DNA of 64,000 nucleotides from Pseudoalteromonas neustonica (GCF_001653135.1 NZ_BDDS01000001.1:1-64000), one strand, 5' to 3'. Positions 47,139 through 58,152 are shown, numbered from the stretch's first letter. Numbers and translations are program-made. Notes: generated from the letters alone by a model not told the origin.

Positions 47139-49005
47139 TCTTTTTTAAACGACTACTTATTTGTGGCGCTGGTTCGGCAAAGTAATAACCTTGCATCAGC
47201 GTCACATTTGCCTTTAACAAGGCATCGACAATCGCTTTATTTTCTACCCATTCAGCAATCAGTTGTAAGTTTAGTTGCTTTGAAAAGCTGGCAATGTGCT
47301 CAATATAGAGATATATATCTTTATCGTGAATTATTTGTCTGATCAATGTACCGTCTAGTTTAATGCCATCAACTTCTAATTTTAAGACATTAGATATATT
47401 AGAATACCCAGTACCAAAATCATCAATGAAGACCTTTACGCCTCGTTGCCTAACCATTGCAATAAACGCTTTAACTTCAGAAAAGTTAGCGATAGCTTCT
47501 GTTTCGAGTAACTCTAAGGTGATATTTCTAGGTTGAGGATAACGTTTTAGTTCACTTTCTAAAAACTCACTTAAACCGGGGTCAAGCATATCTTGGGCGG
47601 TAATATTTATACTCCAGCATATACTGGTTTTTCGGAATCGTTCAAAGCATTGCGTTAGCATAGATCGCGTTAACATGCCGTCCATGCGCGAGCGGTTTAC
47701 AACATTTAAAAATGCGTCAGGTTTTAATATTTCACCTTGGCAAGTAATCATCCGAGCTAAGCATTCATATTGGATTATTTTGTTATGCGTACTGTCATAG
47801 ATTGCTTGAAAATAGGGAACAATGCGGTTGTTTTCAAAGGCCTCTCTAACTTCTTTTGCCATTTCAACATTGTATTGGTATTGGCTTTTTACATCATGTA
47901 GAGCTTTTGAGTAATTAACAACAGTATGACGCCCTTGCTTTGCTTGTAGTGCGGCAATGTGGGCATTCTCAAGTAGCATAGATTTATTGCCGTTAGCGAT
48001 ACCAGCGCATAAAGTAATATAAATAAATGGGTTAGTAAGTAGTGGGGTGCTGCAATTATACTCTTCAATAATGTTAACAAAGCTGTTGTTATTATCATCG
48101 AATGAAGTAAGTAGAACAATCTTATTCGTTGCTAAACGAAATATTCGGCTGTCGGTTGGCCGACGTTTATTAAAATGCTCTAACAGGTTTTTCATTACTC
48201 TGTCGCCAACTTCGGTGCCATAAAAGCTATTTATATCTTCTATTTCATTGACCCAGATAACAGCAAGTTGCATATGGTGAAGTGGTGATTTTTTGATGAA
48301 ATATTCAAGCGCAATATGATTGGCAAAGCCACTAGCTGAATCAGTCGATATGGCACGTTTTAATAAAAATATATAAATGCCAGCAACCAATAACGCAATG
48401 AAAAAGAAAAAGCTAGCCATAGCAGCTGCTTTTGAAGCACTTAACTGTAGACGTTGATTTAGGTCATAAATAGTAATATCGGCACCAGTAATATAAGTAA
48501 CACCATTACTATCAACAAAAGGAATAAAGATTGTTTTAAAGTGGCCCCATTGATCTTTTGATATTTCGAATATAGGTTCAGTAGAATAAAAAGCGCCTTT
48601 ATTAGCATCGGTTGCTTCAGGATAGAGGTCAAGAAGCTGTGTTACTTTCCCGGTATTTTGATCCTTTTGGGTATAACTTGAGGCGCTGAAATGGACTTGT
48701 CCATCTTTTAAAATCATCGCGTAAACATAGGCAATATCGAGAGTATTGGCAAACTCTGATAGTTGGCGACTTTTTTGTTGATATTCGCTGCGGCTGACAT
48801 GTAGCCCCGCATTGAGTTGACGATGATAATCATCACCCAATATATGCTTTACACTTAGTGCCGCATTAAGCAAACGAGTATCAACACTTTGCATAATATC
48901 ATTACGCGTGCTGTGGTATGTGTAGTAAACGTAAGCAAGTAAGCTGATAACAAAAACGACAAAACCGGCCATTATCCATTTGGTTCGTATACTTCCTTTT
49001 ATCAT
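47068..49005 (-). CDS. EAL-domain cyclic di-GMP phosphodiesterase with periplasmic sensor
   Basis: A 645-residue inner-membrane protein. Two membrane helices (about 10-30 and 195-220) enclose a periplasmic sensor domain (about 30-190). A degenerate GGDEF domain (about 235-380) has no GGDEF motif. The EAL domain follows (about 395-635): the first motif reads E414-C-L rather than EAL. NITAQD, ELLETE, FIDDFGTGYSN, KLD and AEWVEN are also present, so the metal site looks complete and it should hydrolyse c-di-GMP. I chose the ATG at 49005 (AAAGAGG ribosome-binding site) over the one 36 nt upstream. Confidence 0.9.
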   Translation of the reverse strand: MIKGSIRTKWIMAGFVVFVISLLAYVYYTYHSTRNDIMQSVDTRLLNAALSVKHILGDDYHRQLNAGLHVSRSEYQQKSRQLSEFANTLDIAYVYAMILKDGQVHFSASSYTQKDQNTGKVTQLLDLYPEATDANKGAFYSTEPIFEISKDQWGHFKTIFIPFVDSNGVTYITGADITIYDLNQRLQLSASKAAAMASFFFFIALLVAGIYIFLLKRAISTDSASGFANHIALEYFIKKSPLHHMQLAVIWVNEIEDINSFYGTEVGDRVMKNLLEHFNKRRPTDSRIFRLATNKIVLLTSFDDNNNSFVNIIEEYNCSTPLLTNPFIYITLCAGIANGNKSMLLENAHIAALQAKQGRHTVVNYSKALHDVKSQYQYNVEMAKEVREAFENNRIVPYFQAIYDSTHNKIIQYECLARMITCQGEILKPDAFLNVVNRSRMDGMLTRSMLTQCFERFRKTSICWSINITAQDMLDPGLSEFLESELKRYPQPRNITLELLETEAIANFSEVKAFIAMVRQRGVKVFIDDFGTGYSNISNVLKLEVDGIKLDGTLIRQIIHDKDIYLYIEHIASFSKQLNLQLIAEWVENKAIVDALLKANVTLMQGYYFAEPAPQISSRLKKTITAQSLIGGSAESSPNTFSQTE

Positions 49006-49276
49006 GTGTGCCTCTTTTGTGGTCGCTACACCATTATACAAAAAATGGCTGTCTCAGCTATAAATAAATTACGGCGCATTTTAGCAGCAAATATTAATCA
49101 ATTTATCATTAATTTGTCATGCAATTGACTGCTTTTATGGCTTTATACGAGACATTACTACTCTATTGCAGTAAAGTTAACGCATTTCGTAGAATCATTG
49201 TAGCTGGCGTTGTTTATGCTAAGGGCCTTTAATTGGGTCTTTGGATAAAAGAAAGCTACATTTACTGGGTATAAAG

Positions 49277-50905
49277 ATGGATCAAAAGCGTTGTGCCGTC
49301 GCCTCTAAAGAAACTCTGATGCGTATATTTACCGTGCCTGAAGCACCTGACTCAACTTTGAGTAAAATCGAACTTGAGATCTCGAGCAACTTAGCAGGTT
49401 TTTTAAATGAGAACATTGCGGCAATTGAAAAGCCATTGCATGAAATTGAAAAAGATTTTCAATCAGCGGTGATCCCAGAAGATCCAACTTTTGTTTCAGC
49501 TTATGCGCAGGACATTATGGAGCAACTTGTTGCTCATTCAGTGCATACAGCCGCGCCAAGCTTTATTGGCCATATGACTTCAGCGCTACCGCATTTTGTG
49601 CTGCCACTATCTAAGTTGATGGTGGGCCTTAATCAAAACCTGGTAAAAATTGAAACCTCCAAAGCATTTACTCCCCTTGAACGCCAAGTGCTTGGCATGA
49701 TGCATCATTTAGCATACGGGCAAGATGACGGTTTTTATAGTAAATGGATGCACAGTGCTAAAACATCACTCGGTGCATTTTGCTCTGGTGGCACAATTGC
49801 AAATATTACCGCGTTGTGGATTGCCCGTAACCGTTTGCTTAAAGCGGATGGGGAATTTAAAGGGATTGGTACACAGGGTTTAATTAGTGCCATGCTGCAT
49901 TATGGTTATAAAGGCTTAGCGGTACTGATTTCTGAGCGTGGCCATTATTCATTGGGTAAATCAGCTGATTTATTAGGTATTGGTCGTGATAACTTTATAG
50001 CCATTAAAACGGCTGATAACAATAAGGTCGATGTTGATGCAATGCGCGCGAAAGCACATGAGTTAGAAGCGCGAGGCATAAAAGTGATGGCCATAGTAGG
50101 CGTAGCGGGCACTACTGAAACCGGCAATATTGATCCACTTGATGCCATGGCTGATTTAAGTGCAGAGCTTAACTGTCATTTTCATGTAGATGCTGCCTGG
50201 GGTGGGGCAACTTTATTATCGCAAACTCACCGATCACTTCTAAAAGGTATTGAGCGAGCAGATTCAATTACTATTGATGCGCATAAACAAATGTATGTGC
50301 CAATGGGGGCGGGGCTCGTGTTATTCAAAGACCCCACAGCGACGGATGCTATTGAGCATCATGCTGAATATATTTTACGCAAAGGCTCAAAAGACTTAGG
50401 TAGCCATACGCTCGAAGGCAGTCGCCCAGGTATGGCGATGTTAGTGCATGCTTGCTTACGAGTAATTGGCCGTAAAGGCTATGAAATATTGATTGATAAA
50501 GGCATAGAAAAAGCACAGTATTTTGCTGAATTAGTTAAAGCGGATGACGATTTTGAGCTGATCTCAGAGCCTGAATTATGTTTGCTAACATACCGTTATG
50601 TACCAAAGAAAATTAAGCAAAAAATAGCAGAAGCAGACGAGCAAACACGGCTAGATATTTTTGCCTCACTAAATCGTTTTACCGCCAGTATGCAAAAACG
50701 TCAACGAGAAGCAGGGCGCTCATTCGTTTCGCGTACACGTTTAACACCAGCTCAGTATGATCATCAACCTACCGTGGTATTTAGAGTGGTACTTGCTAAC
50801 CCACTTACATCACAGAGTATCTTAAAAGATATTTTGGCTGAGCAAAAAGAACTGGCTAAAACAGATCCTGTCTTTAAAAAATACTTATCTAAGTATATGA
50901 AGTAA
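49277..50905 (+). CDS. panP: Pyridoxal-dependent aspartate 1-decarboxylase PanP
   Basis: PLP-dependent enzyme of the glutamate/tyrosine decarboxylase family that makes beta-alanine for pantothenate in Vibrio and its relatives, in place of the pyruvoyl enzyme PanD. It has 542 residues. The PLP-binding region is FCSGGTIANITA; the cofactor Asp is in HVDAAWGG, and the Schiff-base lysine is in SITIDAHKQMYVP. I chose the ATG at 49277; a TTG at 49241 would add 12 residues, and neither has a strong ribosome-binding site. A 13-bp hairpin lies after the stop. Confidence 0.9.
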   Translation: MDQKRCAVASKETLMRIFTVPEAPDSTLSKIELEISSNLAGFLNENIAAIEKPLHEIEKDFQSAVIPEDPTFVSAYAQDIMEQLVAHSVHTAAPSFIGHMTSALPHFVLPLSKLMVGLNQNLVKIETSKAFTPLERQVLGMMHHLAYGQDDGFYSKWMHSAKTSLGAFCSGGTIANITALWIARNRLLKADGEFKGIGTQGLISAMLHYGYKGLAVLISERGHYSLGKSADLLGIGRDNFIAIKTADNNKVDVDAMRAKAHELEARGIKVMAIVGVAGTTETGNIDPLDAMADLSAELNCHFHVDAAWGGATLLSQTHRSLLKGIERADSITIDAHKQMYVPMGAGLVLFKDPTATDAIEHHAEYILRKGSKDLGSHTLEGSRPGMAMLVHACLRVIGRKGYEILIDKGIEKAQYFAELVKADDDFELISEPELCLLTYRYVPKKIKQKIAEADEQTRLDIFASLNRFTASMQKRQREAGRSFVSRTRLTPAQYDHQPTVVFRVVLANPLTSQSILKDILAEQKELAKTDPVFKKYLSKYMK

Positions 50906-50907
50906 TA

Positions 50908-50943
50908 ATTAATGGTGTTAGTTATGTAATTAACACCATTAAT
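50908..50943. terminator. Perfect 13-bp hairpin between panP and argE
   Basis: ATTAATGGTGTTA (50908-50920) and its exact complement at 50931-50943 enclose a 10-nt loop. It begins 3 nt after the panP stop and lies between convergent genes, so it may serve both. It is AT-rich and lacks a T run, so termination is less certain. Confidence 0.6.
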
Positions 50944-50953
50944 GCTTTGTACA

Positions 50954-52102
50954 TTAGCTAAAGCAACTCGCTTTAATCATTTCACTAATAATAGTTTGCG
51001 ATGGTTTTATTTTTTCCATCGCTAAAAACTCATCTGGCTGGTGAGCTTGATTAATAGAGCCTGGCCCCATAACAATGGTTTCACAGCCTAATTGCTGAAT
51101 AAACGGTGCTTCAGTACAGTAATTAACTGCGACCGCTTTCTCGCCAGATATTTTTTCTGCCAGTTTAACCAATGCCGAATCAGTGCTGCCGGTGAAAGCG
51201 GGAATTGGCTCGTGCATATCGACCACACTCACTGAATCTGGGTATTGATTGTTTATTTCAGCGGCCATTTTTAGCAGCATCATTTGCAATTCTTGTACGC
51301 TTAAACCCGGCAATGGGCGCATATCAATGTGCATTTCGCAGCAGCCACAGATACGGTTTGCATTATCGCCACCGTGGATATGGCCTAAGTTTAAAGTAGG
51401 GTAAGGAATAATAAAATGCTCAACTGCATACTTATTCTTTAATTCTTCTTTTAAAACTAATAATTTTGCAATCACTTTATGCATTACTTCAATGGCGTTT
51501 AAGCCGCGCTCAGGATCAGAACTGTGACCTGAACGACCCACTACTCTAATAGCACTGCTCATATGCCCTTTATGCGTGAAAACAGGCGTCATATCAGTAG
51601 GTTCACCAATAATACAGCGGGCGGGCTTTAAATTTGAGTGCTTACAAATTTGTTGCGCGCCGGCCATGGTCGTTTCTTCATCGGCGGTGGCTAAAATCAA
51701 AATTGGCTGTGTTTGTGCGCCTTTATCTAGTTCATTGATAGCGTGCAATACAAAAGCAAAAAAACCTTTCATATCAATGCTTCCTAATCCATATAATTTA
51801 TTATCGTGCTCACTTAATTTAAACGGATTGTAGTTCCAGCGGCTATCATCAAATGGCACGGTATCAGTATGACCAGCAAGCATTAAACCGCCATCCCCTT
51901 GGCCTCGTTTTGCGAGTAAATTAAAACGACCTTTAGCGCCCGACAATTCTGTTATTTCACATTCAAATCCAAGGCTTGTACACCAAGTGGCTAATAAATC
52001 AATCACCCCTTTATTACTCATAGACAATGACTCATCCATAGCATTAATTGAAGGCGCAGCGATCAATTGCTGATACATAGATAAAAAAGACGGTAATGAC
52101 AT
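50954..52102 (-). CDS. argE: Acetylornithine deacetylase
   Basis: Zinc-dependent M20-family amidohydrolase that removes the acetyl group from N-acetylornithine to give ornithine. It has 382 residues (E. coli 383). The metal site includes H in [16 protein letters not shown] in [12 protein letters not shown] and the catalytic [12 protein letters not shown] chose the ATG at 52102, with TTGGA as ribosome-binding site, over a TTG at 52114. It is divergent from argC, with an ArgR box between, as in E. coli. Confidence 0.96.
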   Translation of the reverse strand: MSLPSFLSMYQQLIAAPSINAMDESLSMSNKGVIDLLATWCTSLGFECEITELSGAKGRFNLLAKRGQGDGGLMLAGHTDTVPFDDSRWNYNPFKLSEHDNKLYGLGSIDMKGFFAFVLHAINELDKGAQTQPILILATADEETTMAGAQQICKHSNLKPARCIIGEPTDMTPVFTHKGHMSSAIRVVGRSGHSSDPERGLNAIEVMHKVIAKLLVLKEELKNKYAVEHFIIPYPTLNLGHIHGGDNANRICGCCEMHIDMRPLPGLSVQELQMMLLKMAAEINNQYPDSVSVVDMHEPIPAFTGSTDSALVKLAEKISGEKAVAVNYCTEAPFIQQLGCETIVMGPGSINQAHQPDEFLAMEKIKPSQTIISEMIKASCFS

Positions 52103-52158
52103 AAAAAAATCCAAAATAAGTATTCAATCTAATTGCATAACAATATAAAAGTATTTAT

Positions 52159-52176
52159 GATGAATATCAATTCACT
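52159..52176. promoter_or_regulatory. ArgR operator (ARG box) between argE and argC
   Basis: The core TGAATATCAATTCA (52161-52174) matches the E. coli ARG-box palindrome TGAAT-N4-ATTCA exactly. It lies 57 nt from argE and about 143 nt from argC, in the divergent region. A second, weaker half box TGAAT is at 52208-52212. ArgR with arginine is likely to repress both directions. Confidence 0.82.
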
Positions 52177-52316
52177 TTTTAAGCATAAATATATTAAAGC
52201 GACGCAATGAATATAAAACGACGATAACCCAGTTTCATTCCTAAAATAGTGTGTTTATGCACTGTTAAACCCGATTTGAACATAAATGTAGTAATAAAAA
52301 CCAAAAAGAGTAACGA

Positions 52317-53321
52317 ATGAAAGTAGTGATTATTGGCGCAAGTGGTTATAGCGGCGCAGAATTAGCCAGTTTAGTCGCAAAACACCCACAATTAACCTTA
52401 GCTGGTTGCTATGTATCTGAGCAAAGCTTAGATAAAGGTAAATTATTAAGTGACTTGTACCCTGAGCATCTAGGTTTACTAGATTCTCCTTTATTACCGC
52501 TGAGCGAAAGTGCGTTTAGCGATATTGACAATACGGCTGACTTTGTTTGTTTATGTACTGATCATAAAGTGAGTGTTGATTTAGCGCCACGTTTTTTAAG
52601 CATGGGCAAAAAAGTATTTGATTTATCAGGTGGCTATCGTTTAAGCAGCAATGAAGATTATCAAACCTATTATGGCTTTGAACATCAGCATACAGAGTTA
52701 TTGAGTGAAGCGGCATACGGATTAGTTGAGTGGAATAGCGAAACAATTGCAAAAGCAAAGCTTGTGGCTGTGGCGGGTTGTTATCCAACAGCTGCATTAA
52801 ACGCGTTAAAGCCATTACAACAAGCCGGATTATTGGCTGATCAAACTATTATTATTAATGCCGTATCAGGTGTTACAGGTGCAGGGCGTAAAGCCAGTGT
52901 GGGCACGCATTTTTGTGAAGTGTCATTAGCGCCATACGGATTATTTAATCACAGGCACAGCCCTGAAATTGAACAATATTTAGGTCATAAAGTGTTATTT
53001 ACACCGCATTTAGGTAATTTTCCACGCGGTATTTTAGAAACCATTTATGTACAACTAAAAGCAGATGTAACGCCAGAGCAAGTTACGCAAGCCTACCAAG
53101 TGCTTGTTGATGAGCCACTGATCCGATTACTGGGTCGTAAAATACCATCAATTAAAGGGGTGGCTAAGCAGCCGTTTGTGGATATTGCTTGGCAACAACA
53201 AGGGTGCCAACTGATTGTAATGGCAGCCATTGATAACTTATTAAAAGGTGCTGCTGGGCAAGCACTACAATGTATTAATTTAGCGATGGGGATACCTCAT
53301 AGCACTGGTTTAAAAGGGTAA
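52317..53321 (+). CDS. argC: N-acetyl-gamma-glutamyl-phosphate reductase
   Basis: NADPH-dependent reduction of N-acetylglutamyl phosphate, the third step of arginine synthesis. It has 334 residues, as in E. coli. The dinucleotide fold opens with VVIIGASGYSGAEL (3-16), and the catalytic cysteine is C155 in VAVAGCYPTA. HFPRGI-like sequence (GNFPRGILETIY) is near the C-terminus. First gene of a run argC-argB-argF-argG-argH on one strand, 6 nt before argB. Confidence 0.97.
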   Translation: MKVVIIGASGYSGAELASLVAKHPQLTLAGCYVSEQSLDKGKLLSDLYPEHLGLLDSPLLPLSESAFSDIDNTADFVCLCTDHKVSVDLAPRFLSMGKKVFDLSGGYRLSSNEDYQTYYGFEHQHTELLSEAAYGLVEWNSETIAKAKLVAVAGCYPTAALNALKPLQQAGLLADQTIIINAVSGVTGAGRKASVGTHFCEVSLAPYGLFNHRHSPEIEQYLGHKVLFTPHLGNFPRGILETIYVQLKADVTPEQVTQAYQVLVDEPLIRLLGRKIPSIKGVAKQPFVDIAWQQQGCQLIVMAAIDNLLKGAAGQALQCINLAMGIPHSTGLKG

Positions 53322-53327
53322 TTAGTA

Positions 53328-54089
53328 ATGCAAACATGGGTCATTAAACTCGGTGGTGCAGTACTCAATACAGAAGACGCGGCAAAAGCGTTATTTGAGG
53401 CGCTGGCATCGCAAACTCAAGCGCAATTTGTCATCGTTCATGGCGGTGGCTCACTGGTAGATAATTGGTTGAGCGAGGCGGGGTTTGCCAGTGCGAAACA
53501 TCAAGGCTTACGCATCAGTCCGAAAGAGCAAATGCCTTATATTGTAGGGGCATTGGCAGGCTGTGCGAATAAACAATTAATGAGCCAAGCAATTATTGCA
53601 GGTCATAAACCGGTCGGACTTAGTTTATACGAAGCGGGCATTATTTCGTCACAAAAATTAAAAGCGCTTGGTCAAGTGGGTAATTGTGAAAGTGGTGAGC
53701 AAAGCGTGCTCCCTGAGTTGTTAAAGCTCGGACGCTTACCGCTGGTGAGCTCTATTGGCTTTGGTGATGATGGCCTTTGGTATAACGTAAATGCCGATGA
53801 AGCTGCTGCGGCAATTGCAAAAGAACTTAATGCAGAAATTATTTTTATGACTGATGTAGAGGCAGTGCTTGATGCAAATAAACAGCCGTTACATCAACTT
53901 GACACAAATCAGATCAATACTCTGATTACAGATGGAGTAATTTTGGGTGGGATGGAGGTCAAAGTAAAGACCAGCCTTCTTGCTGCCCAGCACTTACGAC
54001 GCGGAGTGTATATTTCGAGCTGGCAAAAGCCAGAAAATTTAGTCGCTCTACTTGCCGGTGAGCACGTCGGAACAAAAATTACACCATAG
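53328..54089 (+). CDS. argB: Acetylglutamate kinase
   Basis: Phosphorylates N-acetylglutamate, the second step of arginine synthesis. It has 253 residues (E. coli 258) and an amino-acid-kinase fold: KLGGAVL (about 7-13), VHGGG (about 37-41), and the C-terminal DGVILGGMEVKVKTSL. NVNADEAAAAIAKEL is a family mark. It lies 6 nt after argC and 8 nt before argF. Confidence 0.97.
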   Translation: MQTWVIKLGGAVLNTEDAAKALFEALASQTQAQFVIVHGGGSLVDNWLSEAGFASAKHQGLRISPKEQMPYIVGALAGCANKQLMSQAIIAGHKPVGLSLYEAGIISSQKLKALGQVGNCESGEQSVLPELLKLGRLPLVSSIGFGDDGLWYNVNADEAAAAIAKELNAEIIFMTDVEAVLDANKQPLHQLDTNQINTLITDGVILGGMEVKVKTSLLAAQHLRRGVYISSWQKPENLVALLAGEHVGTKITP

Positions 54090-54097
54090 GTTTTTAT

Positions 54098-55018
54098 ATG
54101 TTTAATCATTTTTTATCGGGTCTTGAACTAGACCAACAAGGCGCACTTAAGTTACTTAATCTTGCGCAAAAAATTAAAGCGAATCCTGCTGATTTTAGTC
54201 AAGCCCTAGCGGGTAAATCCGTGGTTACTTTATTTGAAAAGCCGAGCTTACGTACGCGTTTATCATTTGATATTGGTATTAATAAGTTAGGTGGTCATGC
54301 GGTGTATCTTGATTCGCAAAATGGTGCCATGGGCGCACGTGAATCAGTGAAAGATTTTGCTTTGAATATCGCCAGTTGGGCAGACGGCATCGTGGCACGG
54401 GTATATCAACATAAAACGTTAACTACACTTGCTGAGTTCTCGAGCGTTCCTGTGGTTAATAGCTTGTGTGATTTATATCACCCATGCCAAGCACTTGCTG
54501 ACTTTTTAACACTGCAAGAAGTGTATGGTGATGTAAGCCAACTAAAATTGGCTTATTTAGGTGAAGGTAACAACGTAACTCATTCACTAATGTTGCTTGC
54601 AGCTACTTTAGGTACTGATTTCGTTGCTGTATGCCCTAAAGGCAGCTCACCGGATTCGCAAATTTTAAAGCAAGCAGAACAAATTGCAGCAATGAATGGT
54701 GCATCAGTGATGGTCAGTGACCGTGTTGAAGCGGCTGTAGGTGCTAACGCTGTGTATGCAGATACATGGGTATCAATGGGTGATGAAACGCCACTTGATC
54801 AAGTAAAAGAAAAGTACATGCCGTATCAATTAAACAAGGCGTTACTTGAACTAACAGGGGCTGACACTGTACTGCATTGCCAGCCTGCACACCGTGAGTT
54901 TGAAATTACTTCAGAAGTAATGGATGGTCCGGCGTCAAAAATTATACAACAAGCAGAAAATCGTATGCATGCGCAAAACGCGTTGCTTGTTTCATTATTA
55001 AATCCAAATTTTGTGTAA
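54098..55018 (+). CDS. argF: Ornithine carbamoyltransferase
   Basis: Forms citrulline from ornithine and carbamoyl phosphate. It has 306 residues. The carbamoyl-phosphate loop is S50-L-R-T-R54 where most enzymes have S-T-R-T-R; SLRTR is also known from the acetyl- and succinylornithine variants. [16 protein letters not shown] and HCQPAHR (usually HCLPAHR) are present. The SMG loop and the pathway context with argE favour plain ornithine as substrate. A small family difference, not a defect. It lies 8 nt after argB. Confidence 0.93.
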   Translation: MFNHFLSGLELDQQGALKLLNLAQKIKANPADFSQALAGKSVVTLFEKPSLRTRLSFDIGINKLGGHAVYLDSQNGAMGARESVKDFALNIASWADGIVARVYQHKTLTTLAEFSSVPVVNSLCDLYHPCQALADFLTLQEVYGDVSQLKLAYLGEGNNVTHSLMLLAATLGTDFVAVCPKGSSPDSQILKQAEQIAAMNGASVMVSDRVEAAVGANAVYADTWVSMGDETPLDQVKEKYMPYQLNKALLELTGADTVLHCQPAHREFEITSEVMDGPASKIIQQAENRMHAQNALLVSLLNPNFV

Positions 55019-55028
55019 GGTATCACCA

Positions 55029-56231
55029 ATGCGTTCTATTAAAAAAGTTGTATTAGCCTATTCTGGTGGTTTAGATACGTCGGCCATTGTGCCATGGTTA
55101 AAAGAGAACTACGGCTGTGAAGTCATTGCGTTTGTGGCCGATGTAGGTCAAGGCGCAGAAGAGCTTGAAGGTGTTGAAGCAAAAGCGATCGCTTCTGGTG
55201 CATCTGAATGTTATGTTGTTGACTTAAAAGATGAAATGGTTAGCGATTACATCTACCCAACGCTTAAAACTGGCTCAATCTACGAAGGTACTTATTTATT
55301 AGGTACGTCAATGGCACGTCCTATTATTGCAAAAGCGCAGGTTGAAATTGCTCGTAAAGTAGGTGCCGATGCACTTTCTCATGGTTGTACTGGTAAAGGT
55401 AACGACCAAGTGCGTTTTGAATCGTGTTTTGCCGCGCTTGCTCCTGATCTTCAAGTAATTGCGCCATGGCGTGAGTGGGATTTATCAAGCCGTGAGTCGT
55501 TATTAGATTACTTAGCTGAGCGTAATATTCCATGTTCAGCGTCTGCAACTAAAATTTACAGCCGTGATGCAAACGCATGGCATATTTCGCACGAAGGTGG
55601 TGAGCTTGAAGATCCGTGGTGCCAACCAAGTGAGCAAGTTTGGACATGGACTAATTCACCAGAGCAAGCGCCGAATGAACCTGAGTTTGTTACCTTAAAG
55701 GTAGTTGAAGGTGAAGTAGTTGCGGTAAATGGCGAACAACTTAAACCGTATGACTGTTTAGTTAAACTTAATGATATTGCATCCCCGCATGGCGTTGGTC
55801 GTGTTGATATCGTTGAAAACCGCTTAGTGGGCATGAAATCACGTGGTTGTTATGAAACACCAGGTGGGACAGTGATCATGGCTGCATTACAAGCGATTGA
55901 TGAGCTAGTACTTGATAAAGCAAGTCGTAAATGGAAAGAAGTATTGGGCGGCGAGTTCTCACACCTAGTCTATGACGGTCGTTGGTTTACACCACTTAAA
56001 GACTCAATATTAGCGGGCGCAGAAGCATTATCAACTGTTGCTACTGGCGAAGTTATTCTTAAGCTTTATAAAGGCCAAGTAACTGCGGTTCAGAAAAAAT
56101 CACCAAATAGCTTATACAGCGAAGACTTTGCAACATTTGGTGCAGATGATGTGTACGACCAATCGCATGCTGAAGGTTTTATTCGTTTATTCTCGCTTTC
56201 AAGCAGAATTTCAGCACTCGCGAAGAAGTAA
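55029..56231 (+). CDS. argG: Argininosuccinate synthase
   Basis: Joins citrulline and aspartate with ATP to argininosuccinate. It has 400 residues (type I, shorter than the 447-residue E. coli form). The PP-loop is YSGGLDTS (11-18), and [14 protein letters not shown] is the substrate site. I chose the ATG at 55029, with AAGG at 55017-55020; the upstream frame from 55011 would overlap argF. A 7-bp hairpin lies in the gap before argH. Confidence 0.97.
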   Translation: MRSIKKVVLAYSGGLDTSAIVPWLKENYGCEVIAFVADVGQGAEELEGVEAKAIASGASECYVVDLKDEMVSDYIYPTLKTGSIYEGTYLLGTSMARPIIAKAQVEIARKVGADALSHGCTGKGNDQVRFESCFAALAPDLQVIAPWREWDLSSRESLLDYLAERNIPCSASATKIYSRDANAWHISHEGGELEDPWCQPSEQVWTWTNSPEQAPNEPEFVTLKVVEGEVVAVNGEQLKPYDCLVKLNDIASPHGVGRVDIVENRLVGMKSRGCYETPGGTVIMAALQAIDELVLDKASRKWKEVLGGEFSHLVYDGRWFTPLKDSILAGAEALSTVATGEVILKLYKGQVTAVQKKSPNSLYSEDFATFGADDVYDQSHAEGFIRLFSLSSRISALAKK

Positions 56232-56241
56232 TTTTACAAAA

Positions 56242-56262
56242 GCCCCGTACATAAAACGGGGC
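56242..56262 (+). other. Hairpin in the argG-argH gap
   Basis: GCCCCGT (56242-56248) pairs with ACGGGGC (56256-56262). It is GC-rich and has no T run, so it is probably not a terminator; it could stabilise mRNA or mark a processing site between the two genes. Confidence 0.45.
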
Positions 56263-56286
56263 AATTTCAGGGTTTGGAGATATTTC

Positions 56287-58152
56287 ATGGCATTATGGGG
56301 CGGACGTTTTTCTACGGGTCCAGATGAGGCGTTTAAACAATTTAACGACTCACTTCCCTTCGATTATCAACTCGCAGAGCAGGACATTGTTGGCTCTGTT
56401 GCATGGGCTGGTGCCTTAAAGCAAGTTGATGTATTAAGCAGTAGCGAGCATCAATCGCTAGTAGCAGCATTAAATGAATTACTCGACGAAGTAAAAGCTG
56501 ATCCACAAGCAGTGGCAACTTCGGGCGCTGAGGATATTCATTCTCATGTTGAAGCTGCTTTAATCGAAAAAGTGGGCGATTTAGCTAAAAAACTACACAC
56601 TGGACGTAGCCGTAACGACCAAGTTGCTACAGATTTTCGTCTATGGTGTCGTGATTCCGCCGATCATTTACTTGAAGCGCTAGCGCAGTTAAAAGGTGAA
56701 TTTATTGCTTTAGCTGAACGTGAGCTAGGAACTATTTTACCGGGTTACACCCATTTACAACGTGCTCAACCATTGCTATTTAGTCATTGGTGTATGGCGT
56801 ATGTTGAAATGCTTGAGCGTGATGAAAGTCGTTTAGCTGATGCTAAAGCCCGTATGAATTTTTGCCCATTAGGCAGTGGCGCACTTGCCGGTACGGCGTA
56901 CCCAATAGATAGGCAAACTCTTGCCGCAGGGCTAGGTTTTACCGCTGCGACAAAAAATAGTTTAGATGCTGTGTCAGACCGGGACTTTGTTGTTGAGTTA
57001 TTAAGCTGTGCGTCAATCTCCATGATCCATTTATCGCGTATGTCAGAAGATTTGATCTTCTACAACTCGGGTGAAGCCGGGTTTATAGAGTTGGCAGATA
57101 ATGTCACTTCAGGCTCATCATTGATGCCGCAAAAGAAAAACCCCGATGCACTAGAGCTTATTCGTGGTAAAACAGGCCGTGTATTTGGTGCCTTTAGTGC
57201 CATGATGATGACCTTAAAAGCCCTGCCACTTGCTTATAATAAAGATATGCAAGAAGACAAAGAAGGCTTATTTGATGCAATGCCTACATGGCTTGCGTGC
57301 ATTCATATGGCTCAGGCGTGTCTCAAGGGGGTTAAAGTTAACGGCGAACGAACTTTAGCAGCAGCTAAGGGTGGGCACTCAAATGCAACCGAACTTGCAG
57401 ACTACTTGGTAGCTAAAGGTATACCCTTTAGAGAGGGGCATCATATTGTGGGTGTGCTTGTGCAAATGGCTATCGCACAAGGGAATAACTTAGAGGATTT
57501 AAGTTTAGAACAGTTCCAATCAGTGCATAGTATTTTTGAACAAGATGTATATGCTGTATTAGAAATAGACGCATGTATAAAAGCACGTCAAGCATTGGGT
57601 GGCACATCGTTAGAGCAAGTTACCATTGCAGTTAAAGATGCCAAAAAAAAACAGCAAATAACGGTACGCGACGCTAATCTTGATGATGTTGAAGGTATTG
57701 CGAAGCTAATACAACACTGGGCTACCGTAGGTGAAAATTTACCACGTGCTAAAAGCGATATGGTGCATTCTATTAATGAATTTGCTGTGACACAAGTGAA
57801 CGGGAAAGTTGCAGGCTGTGCGTCATTGTATATTTATGATACCGGCCTTGCTGAAATACGCTCCTTGGGTATTGACCCTGATACAGGCGTAACTGGACAA
57901 GGGCGGCAGCTGGTGGAGCATTTACTAACTAAAGCCAAAAAGTTGGCGCTTAATCGTATTATCGTTTTGACGCGAGTCCCTGATTTTTTTGAAAAACAAG
58001 GCTTCACATTCTGTACTAAAGACAGCTTACCAGAGAAGGTAATGAAAGATTGTGAACTGTGTTTACGTAAAGATAATTGCGATGAAGTCGCAATGGAATT
58101 TATTTTGAAGCTAAGTAATAGTGCGGAGATCCCGTGTAAAAACGTGGCTTAA
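56287..58152 (+). CDS. argH: Argininosuccinate lyase fused to N-acetylglutamate synthase, ArgH(A)
   Basis: A 621-residue two-domain protein. Residues of about 1-455 are argininosuccinate lyase (last step of arginine synthesis), with the signature [13 protein letters not shown] and the ENxHSH-like EDIHSHVE region. Residues of about 465-621 are a GNAT acetyltransferase that supplies N-acetylglutamate synthase activity (ArgA), as known in Vibrio and Alteromonas relatives; the acetyl-CoA stretch is [20 protein letters not shown]. This fusion explains the absence of a separate argA here. A terminator follows. Confidence 0.96.
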   Translation: MALWGGRFSTGPDEAFKQFNDSLPFDYQLAEQDIVGSVAWAGALKQVDVLSSSEHQSLVAALNELLDEVKADPQAVATSGAEDIHSHVEAALIEKVGDLAKKLHTGRSRNDQVATDFRLWCRDSADHLLEALAQLKGEFIALAERELGTILPGYTHLQRAQPLLFSHWCMAYVEMLERDESRLADAKARMNFCPLGSGALAGTAYPIDRQTLAAGLGFTAATKNSLDAVSDRDFVVELLSCASISMIHLSRMSEDLIFYNSGEAGFIELADNVTSGSSLMPQKKNPDALELIRGKTGRVFGAFSAMMMTLKALPLAYNKDMQEDKEGLFDAMPTWLACIHMAQACLKGVKVNGERTLAAAKGGHSNATELADYLVAKGIPFREGHHIVGVLVQMAIAQGNNLEDLSLEQFQSVHSIFEQDVYAVLEIDACIKARQALGGTSLEQVTIAVKDAKKKQQITVRDANLDDVEGIAKLIQHWATVGENLPRAKSDMVHSINEFAVTQVNGKVAGCASLYIYDTGLAEIRSLGIDPDTGVTGQGRQLVEHLLTKAKKLALNRIIVLTRVPDFFEKQGFTFCTKDSLPEKVMKDCELCLRKDNCDEVAMEFILKLSNSAEIPCKNVA

